NCBI GenBank assembly: GCA_959347315.1
Contig: OY365822.1
Coordinates: 7,400,714-7,464,713, forward strand
Origin: Bimastos eiseni
Lineage: Eukaryota > Annelida > Clitellata > Crassiclitellata > Lumbricidae
DNA length: 64,000 nt
Direction of reading: 5' to 3'
Part shown: positions 34,445 through 43,590 of the stretch, piece after piece
How the letters are laid out: the number at the start of each line of letters is the position of its first letter
Position numbering within the stretch: position 1 is the stretch's first letter
Made by a program: the position numbers and the translations under genes
The notes under the pieces: model-generated
Told to the model about the DNA's origin: nothing
The model's database searches: none
The model's input: the letters and a program-made list of their open reading frames with translations, nothing else

Positions 34445-37400
34445 ACTCTCTCTCTCTGTCTATCTCTTTCTTTTTCTCTTTCTGTCTCTGTCTGTCTGTC
34501 TCTGTCTCCCTCTCTCTCTCTCTCACTGTATTCTAGCAATCGGGTTTTAAGACTCAAAGCAGCGACCACACATAAGCTGGACGCTGTGCTTAGCTTTGAA
34601 GTAGGGCTTAGAAATTTCGAGATTACGATTATGTTAATTTAATCGGTAATTATGCCCTGACGAGAAGATCTCAAAGTAGGTTTTTGTGTTCCAAAGAGAC
34701 GTGGGTGGTGACGTAGGGACCTTGAATGCTATCACTCCATATCCAGGACTAGAATGCGGAGTTCCTGTGTGTGAAAGGACAGCTATTCGTCCAGCTAGCC
34801 CACGTTACCTTTTATTATTATTACGGTATTACCTTATTACATCATACCCCAGCCTCCGGAGAAAAGTGGATGGCGGAGATGGAGGACTTTCTAATTGAAC
34901 CAACTTAGACTCAGTCAACAGAGCCCATTTGCTGCATCCAGCCGACATCGGTTGTACAGCTACGTCTGCTATTCCTTTGAGTAGATCTCGTTTTCTGTAA
35001 CCACTGGCTTGACCACGAGTTTTTACGGCTTTGTGATTTCTTTTGTTGCGAGGTTATGTTTCTGTTTGCCCTGACCCGTTTTTGAACTGGTTTATGACTT
35101 TGACGTTTCTCTGAGTTTCTTTGACGGATCAAATATGTGTTGGAGCTGTATGACTTTAGCATTCTGTTTTAGAGTTGCCAGGAAAGTCTGTGTTTTGACT
35201 TTGATATTTCGTCTGAACTGCACTATGACTTATGACTTTGACGTTGTACTGAATTTACTATGACTTGCTGGAGTCATGACTATCAGATTGTCATGACTTT
35301 CAGATTGTTATGACTTTCAGATTGTCATGACTATCAGATTGTCATGACTTTCAGATTGTCATGACTTACTGATTTGGCTGACTTTTACTGAGACTGTCTC
35401 TGAGTTATGACTTAGATGATTTTGACAATTGTCACAAAGTTATGCCAAGGTTTACTAAATTTACTGACTTAGACAATTTTTTTAATTTGGCTAAGACATT
35501 TCAATTGAAGTTTATGACTCTGGCTATAACTTTGCCTCTCAGAATGTCATCTCGTTCGGATGACATTGACTAAGATGGTGTTGACTAAGATGATGTGTAC
35601 TAAGATTATATTGACTAAAATGACACAGATTAAAATGACATTGACTAAAATGACATCGACTAAGATGACATTGACTAAGATGACATCGACTTAGATGACA
35701 TTGATTAAGATGACTAAGATGACATTGACGATGTGGCGTATTGTCTGCATCTATCCCTCTTTCAAAATGACTTTTTTTCTCTCTGTTCAACTTGGACTTG
35801 AGTTTCTTACTAGACTATTGTAACTGCCAATGAGCAACTCCTACAAGTTGATTTTATAAAATTTCAATGATTAAGACTTCAAAACTGAATCTACGACTAT
35901 TTGGTTCATTAGGAGACTTGAATGTTGGATTTTGATGGTGTGTTTACCGTGACTACCATTAATTAACTGTTTAATTAGGCTGATGATTAAGTGTCTGCTG
36001 TTTTCTGTACTACCATAGGGAAATCGTTAAAGACGGTCTCCGCCTTTCAGATGAAGCCTTCATCAACTCCAAAGCAGAATCAACATCCGGGTCAACCGAC
36101 CTTGTCTTCAACTGGTTCCACGCTTCTCAGCCAAATACAACAGAGGCCTGTAACCAGCATAGCCGCTTCAATACCTCAGCAGACGAAACCCGAAACCAGC
36201 GTCCAACCGTCCTGGATAGCAGAGGCTTCGAGGAACCAGTCAACGCTTCCACCGAAAGGAGGAGAGTTGCAAGGGGACCAGATAGTGCTTCAGTCCACTG
36301 GTGCACTGTCTGCAATGCCACAGATTACCGTTGTGGCAGGCAACGAGGAGGAGGACGCGGTGAGTGGTGACGTGTTTTGAAGGTGGTGTTACATGTCATG
36401 CCCCCATGGCATTTACCAATTGACCAGTTCTGTCTTGGTTCCAACCAGACAACCTGGAGTTTGTCTTGCATACAACTTTTGATACATATGATACATCGTT
36501 ATTGCACAAATGTGGGGAGCTTTGTTCTAGAATTATTATTGTCATTACTATTGTTGTTATTATTACTTTTATTGTTAATACCTATGTTGTTATTGTTATT
36601 TTCAAGGGTCTATTAGAAGGGGATTATGAAATCGACCTTGCTTTTGTTCAGAATTGAGAAGGATTACCTGGATTAGATATTGTATAGTATAGTTATTGTA
36701 TTACCCTATGTAATCCACGTAATCGTACTCTGTTGCTGTTGCTTCTAGTTTCCAACTAGCGACTCACATTCCATGAAGAGCGTCAACGATGAATTTGAAG
36801 TTCTGCAGCATCTAAGAGATGACGGTGGTGCTTCATCGCCCTTTGCAACAAACCTCAGTCGTCTCTCGGCCATGACGGTATATTTGTGTGCAAAGTTGCT
36901 TGGGGTTGTTTCAATCTGGGGTTGATTAGTTTGGGGTTGCTGTTTCAGTTTAGGGTTTCTGTTTTGGGTTGTTTTAATTCTGGGTTGTTTAATGTTGAAG
37001 TTATGCATAACAGTTTGCAATCAACTATGGTAATTTTCATGCATTAACTGATATGTTTTATCAGGGCAGCACGGAGAGCGTGATGAGCTATTACAGCTGT
37101 GCTGGGGAAGTGAATTATGGGAAGATTGCTGTAACCGGAGAAATTCAGTTTGGCATCAACTACAATCTGAAGACGAACAACCTCGAGGTTACTATCCGAA
37201 GATGCAAGGATCTTGCCGTAGCAGACCCAAAGAAGAACCGCTCAGATCCGTTAGTGTCGCTTCTATTAATAACGATGGTGGCGGTGGTGGTGGTGATGAT
37301 GATGATGATGATGACAATGATGATGACAACGACAATGACGATTATGATGATGATTAGGTCCGGTGATGATGATGTTCGGTGATGACGACGACGATAATGA

Positions 37401-40400
37401 TGATGATCAAGATGATGATGATGATGGTGGTGGTGGCAACGATGACGACGACGATGACGACGACAACATGGAACATCTATGGGAGTTAACGAACATATTT
37501 CAATAATCGATAACTGTTCCTGAGAAACTTAGCATACAAATGGGAATCGTTTCGTCACTAAGCGCAATGTTGCTACTGGTTACGGCCAACTGGGTTGCTA
37601 AGGGACAAAAAATGCACAAACAAGTCCAATCCGTGTCTGGCTTATGGAGGCCTTCTAGAGCTATAGCATCCTTGACAATCCTTTGGAGGTTTTTTAAATC
37701 CTGATCTGTCGTGTAGGCCACTGGTATAGTCGCCTATATCAGTGATTCTCAACCTGTGGGGCGCGACCCACAAGTGGTTCGCAAAGGATATTCAAGTGGG
37801 TCGCCAACTTTTCTTTGAAATCGCATTTTTTTCACTGAAAAATATTGTCACGTGAATGTAATGCGCTATATTTTCTATAGATCGTTGCCTTGTCAGTGTT
37901 GCTGCCATTTTAAACTACGCATACATCTGGGAGACCGGCTGTTCAGTTACGATTACACTCAAGACTAAATAATTATAGGAATAGGCTCTGTGTAAATAAT
38001 GACTTCAGTTTGTGTGTAACCAACATCAGCCCACGTATTGACTTCTATATACTGACCAGAATGCAAGCCCCGCCATCTCATTAACAGTTTTTATGTCTCA
38101 ATGTGAGTCAAGCAATAAAGATTTTTTTAAATATTATTTTTTTTATCACATTATGTAATTTTATTATGATTTATTTATAGTTTTGTTATACGCTATCATG
38201 GTTAGTCGTACAATACATTGATGCGTGACTTGCTGATTTAACAAAGATCACATAATATGCAAAGTTTAAAGTGGATGGGAACGCGTGGGAACGGCGTTCC
38301 CACTGCCCTTGAAATCCAGTGTCTGAGTTCCCACTGCTCACAATGCAATGGAACCCTCGGAACGCACGTGTTCCAATAAAATCCTTCTTCGGAACGTCCG
38401 TTCGGTAACGACAACTAATTCATGACTTATGAGTCTTATTTAGAATTACTTATTACAGTGTGTTCGCTGTCCACTTGTAAGCAGCTTTACACTAACGACA
38501 TGTAGGCCTATAAGGCCTTAAACCGGGTTTGTTAACGGATCACTATAATAATGGGGAGGGCAGAGGAAGATGAGGAGTGGTGGAGAACAGAAGATGGGCG
38601 AGGATTAGAACGGAGGGAAGGGCTAATGAGGATGGGAGTAATAAGCGAGGAGCATGGAAATGGGACGAAGTGTTGAAATCGGAGAGGATGGGCAGGTGAG
38701 GAATGAATGATAAGGAGGTGGAGAAAAATGTTGAGGGTAGTGAAGGGGAGGAGGGAAAGATGAGGGGATTAGCATCGGAATTGAATGAGAATACAATTGA
38801 TAGTAATAGACGGCGGAAGGAGAGGATCCATGAGAACAGAAAGAAAGAGGAGGGGACGAGGAAGAGGCAGAGGATTATAGATGGTGAAAGGGAGTGGAAG
38901 TTGAGGGGCATTGGCAGAAGTGTTGGCCTACTCTCCTTGAAGTCAGGTACGGTAGCCATCACATATTGCATTGTATTGTATTTAAATCTCTTTGTTTATA
39001 TAGCGCCTCTCTCAGCGCACACCAATCGCTTCCATATAAAAGAAATTCGTCCTGAGAAAGGACAAGTTCCTCTAGTATTAATTTCAGCAGCACTATCTTT
39101 GTCCATCAATGATTACTGTTGGACAGAAAAATCGAAGCTTTCTTCAACAAGAAATTGAAACGTCAAAACGGAAGCTTTGTAAAAGTTGGGAGCCGGGGAA
39201 CCGCTACACATTCCTCCTCAAATGCAAGTGCATTCACTGGACCATAGGGTCTATCCTCAGAACGTGTAGCTATCAACCCGCCCACTCCCAACTATCTCAT
39301 ATACGCGTCGCAATACTTATAAAGTAACCTATCAATACCTCCTTAAATAAAGGTGTCTAAGAGTATAATTACCTTAATCAACTGTCAGCTGCGCCTTATT
39401 TTTGGCAATCAATTATTGGACTTAAAGGAAAGTAGTTTTATTTACTCACAAAATAGCAGTGTTAAATGGTAAATAAGCTAAAGTAATAATAGCAATCATA
39501 ATTGTTATTGTAAATTCAATAAACACATGTACGATGCCACCTGGCGATTCGTGTGCGCGACACCTCTCAAAAGAGTGTACAATTTTAGACTTAATTAAGA
39601 TTAATTTCACATCAATTATATTAGGGATTATTTGTAAGTTGTGCTGTGTGACATATCTACGTATTTTGCAAAACCAAAGTTTACAGCACATTGTATCGTC
39701 AACGATCATACCTGCTTCATACCTCGAAGCAGTGTCTACTTTAAGCTTTGATTTAATTGCGTCGTTAATGTGGTATAACGTGATTACCGTCGTTTACTGT
39801 CCTTCGGAATCCAGATCAGTGGCAAGTTAAATTAAATTTAACGACATAATTACATCTGAAGTCATTGATTGAAATTGCAGGGCTGTAATTACCCCAACCC
39901 GATGCACTAAGGGCCTATATGATGCTTAGTAATATCATCATGAGCTGAACTATTGCCTCTGTTAGCGTGACAATGCGATGTAAACTGGAAGAGTCGCCAG
40001 TGATGGGCCCATACATTCACGTGGAGCCAAACAACGGATCCCAGTTGACAAGCTGACGGACGAGGTGGATGTTCAAATATCTAGACGTTGACTTCTTCCG
40101 CTAGACCTTGGTCGGGAGTGCCTTCGAGTAGGAATCTTTAACGGGTGCTAAATAGATTCCAATTGATCGATGTGTACAAGCGGTGGAGGGGTTTTCTGTT
40201 TAGTTACGTGAAATGTTATCTGCTGCCCGACAAATCACGAACTGGGAAACGGAAGACACACTGCAAGAAGAACACGCTGAATCCAATCTTCGATGAAGTT
40301 CTGAAGGTAATAGACAATGAGGGGTGCTGTGTTTGGACAGAGGTTGCCTTAAATTCTTAAAATTGTGTTTTTCTTTGTGAAATTTTTACGTGTGTTTGTT

Positions 40401-43194
40401 CTTTCTTTCTTCTTTCCGGTCTTCTAGTGTTTTTGTTTAAATCAAGATTGAGCATTTCAATTTCAAGTCGTCTATTTTGTTTTTTAAATCAGGAGTGTTA
40501 AATGTTTTTTTGATGGAGGGTAGCTCCGCGTACATTTCGTGGATCCCCTCCCCATGCGTACGTGCATCTGAACTCGACCCCCCACCTTGCATTGGTTGAA
40601 AGCTAAAGGCATCTAAAAAACATTGATTTTACTATAGGCTATTCTTTTTTTGTTGAGCATTATATTTAACAGTTTAAATTTGTTAACCGTTACAAAGAAA
40701 AACAGTTTTAATGCTACATAAAATCGATTAAGCAGGAATATAGTCAGTGATTGAGTGTGCAGTTCTTATTTTCATATTTCGTATTGTGGACTTCATAATT
40801 AGACAAATGTATTTGCGTACGTGCATATTTTCTGAACCCTCCCCCACCGTACGCAAAATCGCCGAAACTCGAAACCCTCTTCCCCTCGCTGCGTACGTAA
40901 TAATTATGTGGACGGCCCTGTCCTTGAAAGATAAAACATATTGTTACTAGTGATTGTGAATTGGAACTGAGTTATAACCTGGGTTCCTCTGTTCATAGTT
41001 TTCTGTGAAGAGAGGCGAGATAGAGTCACGGACTCTGAGCATCATGGTCTGGAACTACGACAGGTTCGGTCGCAACGACTTCCTTGGAGAGGTTGACCTT
41101 CCGGTGACCTCTGAAGTCCTACAGGACACATCACTCAAGTGGTACAAGCTCGGCACCAGGGTAGGCTTATTTTCTTATAGGGTAGGCTTATTTTCTTATA
41201 AGGTAGGCTAATATTCTCATAGGGTAGGCTTATTTTTTTTATAGGGTAGGCTTATTTTCTTATTGGGAAGGCTTATTTTCTTATAGGGTATGCTTATTTT
41301 CTTATAGGGTATGCTTATTTTCTTATAGGGTATTCACATTTTCTTATAGGTTAGGCTAATTTTCATATAATTATGGGCCTAAGGCTTATTTTTTTAATGA
41401 AGGGTAGGCTAATTTTCTTCTAGGGTAGTCTTATCTTCTTATTTGTAAGTCATTTTTTTTAATGAAGGGCAGGCTTTCTTATATAAAACTCATTTTCATA
41501 TAGGGTAGGCTTATTTTTTATGTAGGGTAGGCTTATTTGCTTTATGCACAAGTTAATCAAGTACAGTTGTATTGTATACTGCAAATGGAAGTATGCATTA
41601 ACTAACAGAAATTCCTGAAGGTGCTACATAACCTTGGGTTGAATTGGAATAGGTTGCTGCCCCGATGGCATCGATTCTGGCTTACAAGGGCGACCTGGAT
41701 GTCAGCCTTAAGTACGACAATGCGAGGCGCGTCGGAGGCAAGATCCTGTCTGTTATGGCCAGAGGAGAGCTCCAGGTGCTGGTCAAGCAGGCGAGGAATC
41801 TAACTCCGTTACGGTCCAGCGACGCTTCGGACCCATTCTGCCAGGCGTAGGAACAGAACTTACTCTCTAGTCTTAAGTCTTTTAGACGCGACCATTGTTG
41901 TTGTTGTAGTCATTACAGTTTATTTTTGTCGTTGTTGGTTTTATCATCGTCGACATTATCGTCAATATCATTGTTGTCAATGGGCTGTGTGGAATTGTCT
42001 ATCTTTTTGGTCAAATGTGGTTGGCCTTGATTTCTGTTGTTATTCATTGAGATATAGGTTAAGCCTTGTTTTTTCGTGTATGATTGGCTGGGATTTTAGT
42101 GTAGCCTGGTTTTCTTGTGTATGATTGGCTGAGATAGGGTTTAGCCTGATTTTCATTGGTATGATTGGCTGATATTTTAGTTTAGCCTAGTTTTATATTG
42201 TATGATTGGGCTAGATATTGGTTTGGCCTGATTTTCTTTTAAATGATTATCTGGTATTTTTTAAAGCCTTGTTTTCTGTGTTATGATTGGACAAGATGTT
42301 TTTAGCCTGGTGTCTGTTGTATGATTATCTGAGATTTTAGTTTAGCCTAGTTTTATATTGTATGATTGGGCTAGATATTGGTTTGACCTGGTTATCTTTT
42401 AAATGATTGGCTGGTATTTTGTTTAGCCTAGTTTCCTATTGCATGATTGGCTGATAATCTGTTGCTCTGTGTTTGCCATTGGTAGGTATCTGTTGCCAAA
42501 TCGTTCAAAACACGATAAGCAGAAAACATCAGTCGTCAAGCACAGTTGTAACCCAGTCTGGAACCACACATTTATCTTCGAAGGTCTGTCGGACGACGAA
42601 CTCAGAGAGTCGAGTCTTGAGCTGGCAATCTGGGACCACGATCGACTCACGAGCCACGAGTTTCTTGGTGGAGTTCGACTCAACTTGGGAGCAGGTAACT
42701 CGCGTTCAGGCGATGTAACATGCTGAGTGCAGATGATGAACTTAAGAATGAGGATAGTGACATTGTAACATAATATTACAAATGATGTATACTTGGTTTC
42801 AGGACCATTTCTAATCAGAAGTGTATATGCCATTGAAAGGGCATGCTTTTGGCTTTCTACTGCTTGGGGTTGAATGATGGGCTTCTTCATAACTTAGAAG
42901 CACTGCAATACCTCAGTGTGCCTGTGTACTTTTCTACACGTGACTATCAAATTTCAGTCATACGGCAATGTGTCATGGTGACAATGGTATGAGATGATCA
43001 TCGCCATGGCAATCACCATGATGATGACCTCATAATGGTTTTGGTTTATTCTAGGCAGAAGTGGTGGCAGCAGTGTGGACTGGATGGACGCCAAGGGAGA
43101 CGAGATGTCGCTATGGCAGGCGATGTTAGATCGACCCAACACGTGGATCGATGGCACCCTCCTCTTACGTGTTCACATGACGCCTCGCAAGTGA
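20016..43194 (+). CDS. SYTL: Synaptotagmin-like protein (Slp/granuphilin/bitesize type), 12 coding exons
   Basis: Seen: exons 20016-20128 (exon starts 19991), 20730-20942, 21709-21839, 25114-27627, 36019-36359, 36749-36877, 37065-37249, 40204-40306, 40999-41160, 41653-41846, 42486-42694 and 43055-43194. All junctions are GT-AG and in frame, giving 4434 nt and 1477 residues. Order: SHD1 helix (about 1-50), eight-Cys zinc finger (about 60-108), SHD2 with GNWFY (about 112-125), long acidic linker (about 150-1150), C2A (about 1165-1297), C2B (about 1310-1475). Known: Slp proteins bind GTP-loaded Rab27 through SHD1/SHD2 and plasma-membrane lipids through C2, docking secretory vesicles. The zinc finger matches the SYTL3/4/5 group. 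The linker is far longer than in vertebrate Slp4, closer to bitesize-like forms. The exon 1 frame is open back to 19991, so the start could lie further upstream. Confidence 0.88.
20204..20291 (+). mobile_element. tRNA-derived SINE, main family, head only
   Basis: GTGGCACGGTGGCTGATCGG then TTAGAGTGGTCGGCCCG and GGGTTCGACCCTC: the A and B box head of the main SINE family, truncated at its 3' side. In Slp intron 1. Confidence 0.6.
20328..20476. mobile_element. hAT-type MITE, family alpha, diverged copy
   Basis: Flanks GGTTACTA and GGTCACTA agree at 7 of 8 bases. The interior contains CAGAGGGGGCAATCTCG and GAGGGGGACTTGTCCCC, shared with copies at 29554 and 33591. The terminal bases are poorly preserved. 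Confidence 0.5.
20730..20942 (+). CDS. SYTL: Slp exon 2: SHD1 end and FYVE-like zinc finger
   Basis: Acceptor ttttctag, donor AT|gtacat. Eight cysteines appear as CxxC, CxxCxxxxCxxC and CxxC ([21 protein letters not shown]), the zinc finger found between SHD1 and SHD2 in granuphilin-type Slps. Confidence 0.9.
20940..21130 (-). pseudogene. CR1-like LINE 3' end with tetranucleotide tail
   Basis: The minus strand reads [15 protein letters not shown], then GAPE-like codons and the terminal stem, ending in an (AATG)n/(AAAG)n tail that runs into exon 2 of Slp at 20942. The tail therefore abuts the splice donor. Confidence 0.6.
21709..21839 (+). CDS. SYTL: Slp exon 3: SHD2
   Basis: Encodes [15 protein letters not shown]; the GxWFx core is the second Rab27 contact (SHD2). 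Acceptor tttatttttag, donor G|gtcagt leaving one base. Confidence 0.85.
21840..25113. other. SYTL: Slp intron 3
   Basis: 3.3 kb, AT-rich, with a (TG)n block at 23320-23395 and a CR1-like fragment at 24100-24240. ORFs at 23081-23516 lie over low-complexity sequence and are not supported. Confidence 0.6.
24100..24240 (-). mobile_element. CR1-like LINE 3' end fragment with (CAAT)n tail
   Basis: (CAAT)n then TTGTGCCTCTTCAAGATATC and TACTCAGAGGTGCTCACGG. In reverse complement this is the common LINE 3' stem and ATTG tail. Confidence 0.55.
25114..27627 (+). CDS. SYTL: Slp exon 4: giant acidic linker exon
   Basis: 2514 nt open throughout, rich in Asp, Glu, Ser and Val, predicted disordered. The acceptor is tttctcccatcag and the preferred donor TC|gtaagt at 27628, which alone gives the phase 1 needed by exon 5. 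It carries a stretch of about 10-11-residue repeats built on (N/S)xD (roughly 26270-26420) and an NPFD motif at 27105-27116. No folded domain is recognised. Confidence 0.85.
27628..27740 (+). CDS. SYTL: Possible alternative 3' end of Slp exon 4 (C2-less isoform)
   Basis: Beyond the predicted donor the frame stays open for 37 more codons ([16 protein letters not shown]..., ending EPDYLSD) before TGA. Composition matches the acidic exon before it. It could be a retained-intron or alternative-polyadenylation ending giving a protein with the Rab-binding module but no C2 domains. No clear AATAAA is seen just downstream. Confidence 0.35.
28741..28935 (-). pseudogene. CR1-like LINE ORF2 C-terminus and 3' end
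   Basis: The minus strand reads [16 protein letters not shown]...[14 protein letters not shown], then ends with GAGGCGCTATATAAATTGCA and an (ATTG)n tail. This is the clearest link between the LINE ORF and the recurring GCGCTATATAAA end. Confidence 0.68.
29333..29475 (-). mobile_element. CR1-like LINE 3' end fragment
   Basis: Reverse complement shows GGGAGCGCCCTTCGGTAGAC then CTTCAAGGGGTGCTATGTAA, a member of the same 3'-end family. Confidence 0.5.
29554..29842. mobile_element. hAT-type MITE, family alpha, 289 bp
   Basis: A perfect 8-bp duplication GTTACTGC lies at 29546-29553 and 29843-29850. Ends are TAGTGGCGGCGATCTCG and, in reverse complement, CAGAGGCGGCGATCC, both fitting YARNG. The interior contains GAGGGGACTTGTCCCC. 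Confidence 0.85.
29985..30115 (+). mobile_element. CR1-like LINE 3' end fragment
   Basis: ACTGTGAGAGGCGCTTTATAAAT followed by a short GAATA tail (30080-30112). Confidence 0.5.
30690..31035. repeat. AT-rich tandem repeat, period about 100-115 bp
   Basis: Three to four diverged units containing GATAACTTAAATTGCTGATTA, ATTATAATTTTCTACTGAAAT and TTGGCCAGACT. A 45-bp foreign segment at 30840-30884 interrupts it. Confidence 0.7.
31690..31740 (-). mobile_element. CR1-like LINE 3' end fragment
   Basis: CATTTATATAGCACCCCTCC then AAGATTTCTACTC, reverse complement of the common terminal stem. Confidence 0.45.
31800..31920. repeat. Dispersed repeat, copy 1
   Basis: Shares GTGGGCCCACGCACAAGCG, TGGAACCAACCAACGGAT and a GATGTTCG...TCTTGATGTC stretch with 39975-40105. 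Type unknown. Confidence 0.5.
32355..32405. repeat. (TA)n microsatellite
   Basis: TA run interrupted by CACACA. Confidence 0.9.
32921..33195. mobile_element. hAT-type MITE, family beta, 275 bp
   Basis: The left end CAGGGGCGTCCATCCCCCT matches the MITE at 14095. The right end in reverse complement is CAGCACGGGCGTC. Flanks CGTGGACA and GGTGGACA match at 7 of 8 bases. It has inserted into a CR1-like LINE fragment. Confidence 0.7.
33196..33405 (+). pseudogene. CR1-like LINE C-terminus and 3' end, split by a MITE
   Basis: Contains a decayed WNxLPKSLRT...[10 protein letters not shown] segment (LINE ORF2 C-terminus) and TGAAGTGGCGCTATATAAAT then a GATTAC tail. The 5' part probably continues left of 32921. 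Confidence 0.5.
33591..33740. mobile_element. hAT-type MITE, family alpha, 150 bp
   Basis: Near-perfect terminal inverted repeats CAGAGGCGGCGATC / GATCGCCGCCTCTG. Flanks GTTGGCTC and GCTGGTTC agree at 6 of 8 bases. Confidence 0.78.
33866..34062 (-). mobile_element. tRNA-derived SINE, main family
   Basis: Reverse complement begins GTGGCACGGTGGCCGATTGG then TTAGAGTGGTCGGTCCG and keeps the shared body to CACTTCTGAGCAAAAAATG, but the B box region is partly deleted. Confidence 0.65.
34328..34530. repeat. (CT)n low-complexity tract
   Basis: CTCT and CTGT repeats. Confidence 0.92.
34540..34650 (+). mobile_element. CR1-like LINE 3' end fragment
   Basis: ACATAAGCTGGACGCTGTGCTT then TTTGAAGTAGGGCTTAGAAAT and a GATTACGATTATG tail, relative of 8570-8690. 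Confidence 0.4.
35225..35380. repeat. Tandem repeat, about 20 bp unit
   Basis: Units of CAGATTGTCATGACTWT. Confidence 0.8.
35560..35730. repeat. Tandem repeat, about 15 bp unit
   Basis: Units of GACTAAGATGACATT, about eleven copies. Confidence 0.85.
36019..36359 (+). CDS. SYTL: Slp exon 5: linker
   Basis: 341 nt, acceptor ctaccatag, donor GCG|gtgagt. Encodes a Ser/Thr/Pro/Gln-rich disordered segment starting [13 protein letters not shown] and ending GNEEEDA. It joins in frame to exon 4 only through the gtaagt donor. Confidence 0.78.
36535..36605. repeat. (ATT/GTT)n microsatellite
   Basis: In Slp intron 5. Confidence 0.8.
36749..36877 (+). CDS. SYTL: Slp exon 6: linker
   Basis: 129 nt, phase 0 at both ends, acceptor tgcttctag, donor ACG|gtatat. 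Encodes 43 residues from [12 protein letters not shown] to LSRLSAMT, just before C2A. Confidence 0.78.
37065..37249 (+). CDS. SYTL: Slp exon 7: start of C2A
   Basis: Encodes [11 protein letters not shown], then [20 protein letters not shown] and [21 protein letters not shown] and the NLEV strand are diagnostic of the Slp C2A. Donor CC|gttagt. Confidence 0.9.
37275..37470. repeat. (GAT/GAC)n microsatellite
   Basis: Begins about 25 bases after the donor of Slp exon 7. Confidence 0.92.
39975..40105. repeat. Dispersed repeat, copy 2
   Basis: Relative of 31800-31920: CAGTGATGGGCCCATACATT, GTGGAGCCAAACAACGGATC and GGTGGATGTTC. Confidence 0.5.
40204..40306 (+). CDS. SYTL: Slp exon 8: C2A middle
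   Basis: [19 protein letters not shown] and [12 protein letters not shown], flanked by ttctgtttag and AAG|gtaata. The basic KRKT strand is typical of lipid-binding C2 domains. Confidence 0.9.
40999..41160 (+). CDS. SYTL: Slp exon 9: C2A end
   Basis: 162 nt, phase 0. It contains the loop 3 segment [18 protein letters not shown], where two of three Asp remain, and WYKLGTR. The donor AGG|gtaggc is the first base of a minisatellite made of the same gtaggc motif. Confidence 0.9.
41161..41550. repeat. Intronic 21-bp minisatellite with splice-site-like units
   Basis: About 16 units of GTAGGCTTATTTTCTTATAG + G starting exactly at the donor of Slp exon 9. Later units drift. Confidence 0.92.
41653..41846 (+). 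CDS. SYTL: Slp exon 10: start of C2B
   Basis: Encodes GDLDVSLKY, then [13 protein letters not shown] and ASDPFCQA. Acceptor ttggaatag (weak tract), donor GC|gtagga. Confidence 0.88.
42040..42470. repeat. Intronic tandem repeat, about 40-bp unit
   Basis: About ten units of TGTATGATTGGCTGAGAT followed by TTTAGTTTAGCCTGGTTTTC in Slp intron 10, ending 16 bases before the exon 11 acceptor. Confidence 0.88.
42486..42694 (+). CDS. SYTL: Slp exon 11: C2B middle
   Basis: [33 protein letters not shown] and the loop 3 segment [18 protein letters not shown], which keeps the acidic ligands better than C2A. Acceptor cattggtag, donor G|gtaact. Confidence 0.9.
43055..43194 (+). CDS. SYTL: Slp exon 12: C2B end and stop
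   Basis: Encodes [37 protein letters not shown] and VHMTPRK-TGA. DWMDS/A..LWQ.M...TW is the conserved Slp C-terminus. Acceptor tttattctag. Confidence 0.9.
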
Positions 43195-43529
43195 CACACG
43201 TGTCGATCGTGTTCACATTTGTCTGCCTTCATACCGAGCCGTAGTTAAAGGCACTTTCTGCTTACTTGTTTGCTTTTTACATCCTCTCTTGCAATAATAT
43301 TATTATAGCCTGGTTTTATAGCCAAAGGAAAAGCTATTTATATGCTCTCTGCTATTTATAGCCTTTCTGCTATTTATAGTCTCTCAGCCATTTTTAACCT
43401 CATGTATTTAGTCTCTACTATTTATAGTATCTCTGCTATTAATAGCCTCAGCTATTTATAGCCTCTCAGCCGTTATAGCCTATTCGCTATTTATAGATCT
43501 TGCTTTGGCCAAGGTTGGACTGAGTAGAT

Positions 43530-43590
43530 TTCTTGAAGAGGCACTATATCAAGTATCATTGATTGATTGATTAATTGATCTGTTGTTTAT
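43530..43590 (+). mobile_element. CR1-like LINE 3' end with (ATTG)n tail
   Basis: TTCTTGAAGAGGCACTATATC then AAGTATC and ATTGATTGATTGATTAATTG. Confidence 0.55.

Larger units (their letters stand above)
27628..36018. other. SYTL: Slp intron 4 (8.4 kb)
   Basis: The largest intron, filled with CR1-like 3' ends, two MITEs of family alpha, one of family beta, SINEs and several tandem repeats, listed separately. No other coding sequence is supported. Confidence 0.6.
37250..40203. other. SYTL: Slp intron 7
   Basis: 3.0 kb. Contains the GAT array, a hAT-like end at 37740 (CAGTGATTCTCAACCTG then GGGGCGCGACCC), a purine-rich tract at 38550-38930 and a dispersed repeat at 39975-40105. The minus ORF at 37500-37721 (NLQRIVKDA) may be a decayed LINE C-terminus, but this is weak. 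No supported gene. Confidence 0.5.

Noticed and set aside
37500..37721. Minus ORF with NLQRIVKDA as a gene
   Set aside because: At most a decayed LINE C-terminus; too short and without supporting motifs.
41161..42470. CRISPR-like arrays in the Slp introns
   Set aside because: Units are contiguous tandem repeats with no unique spacers, in an animal intron.
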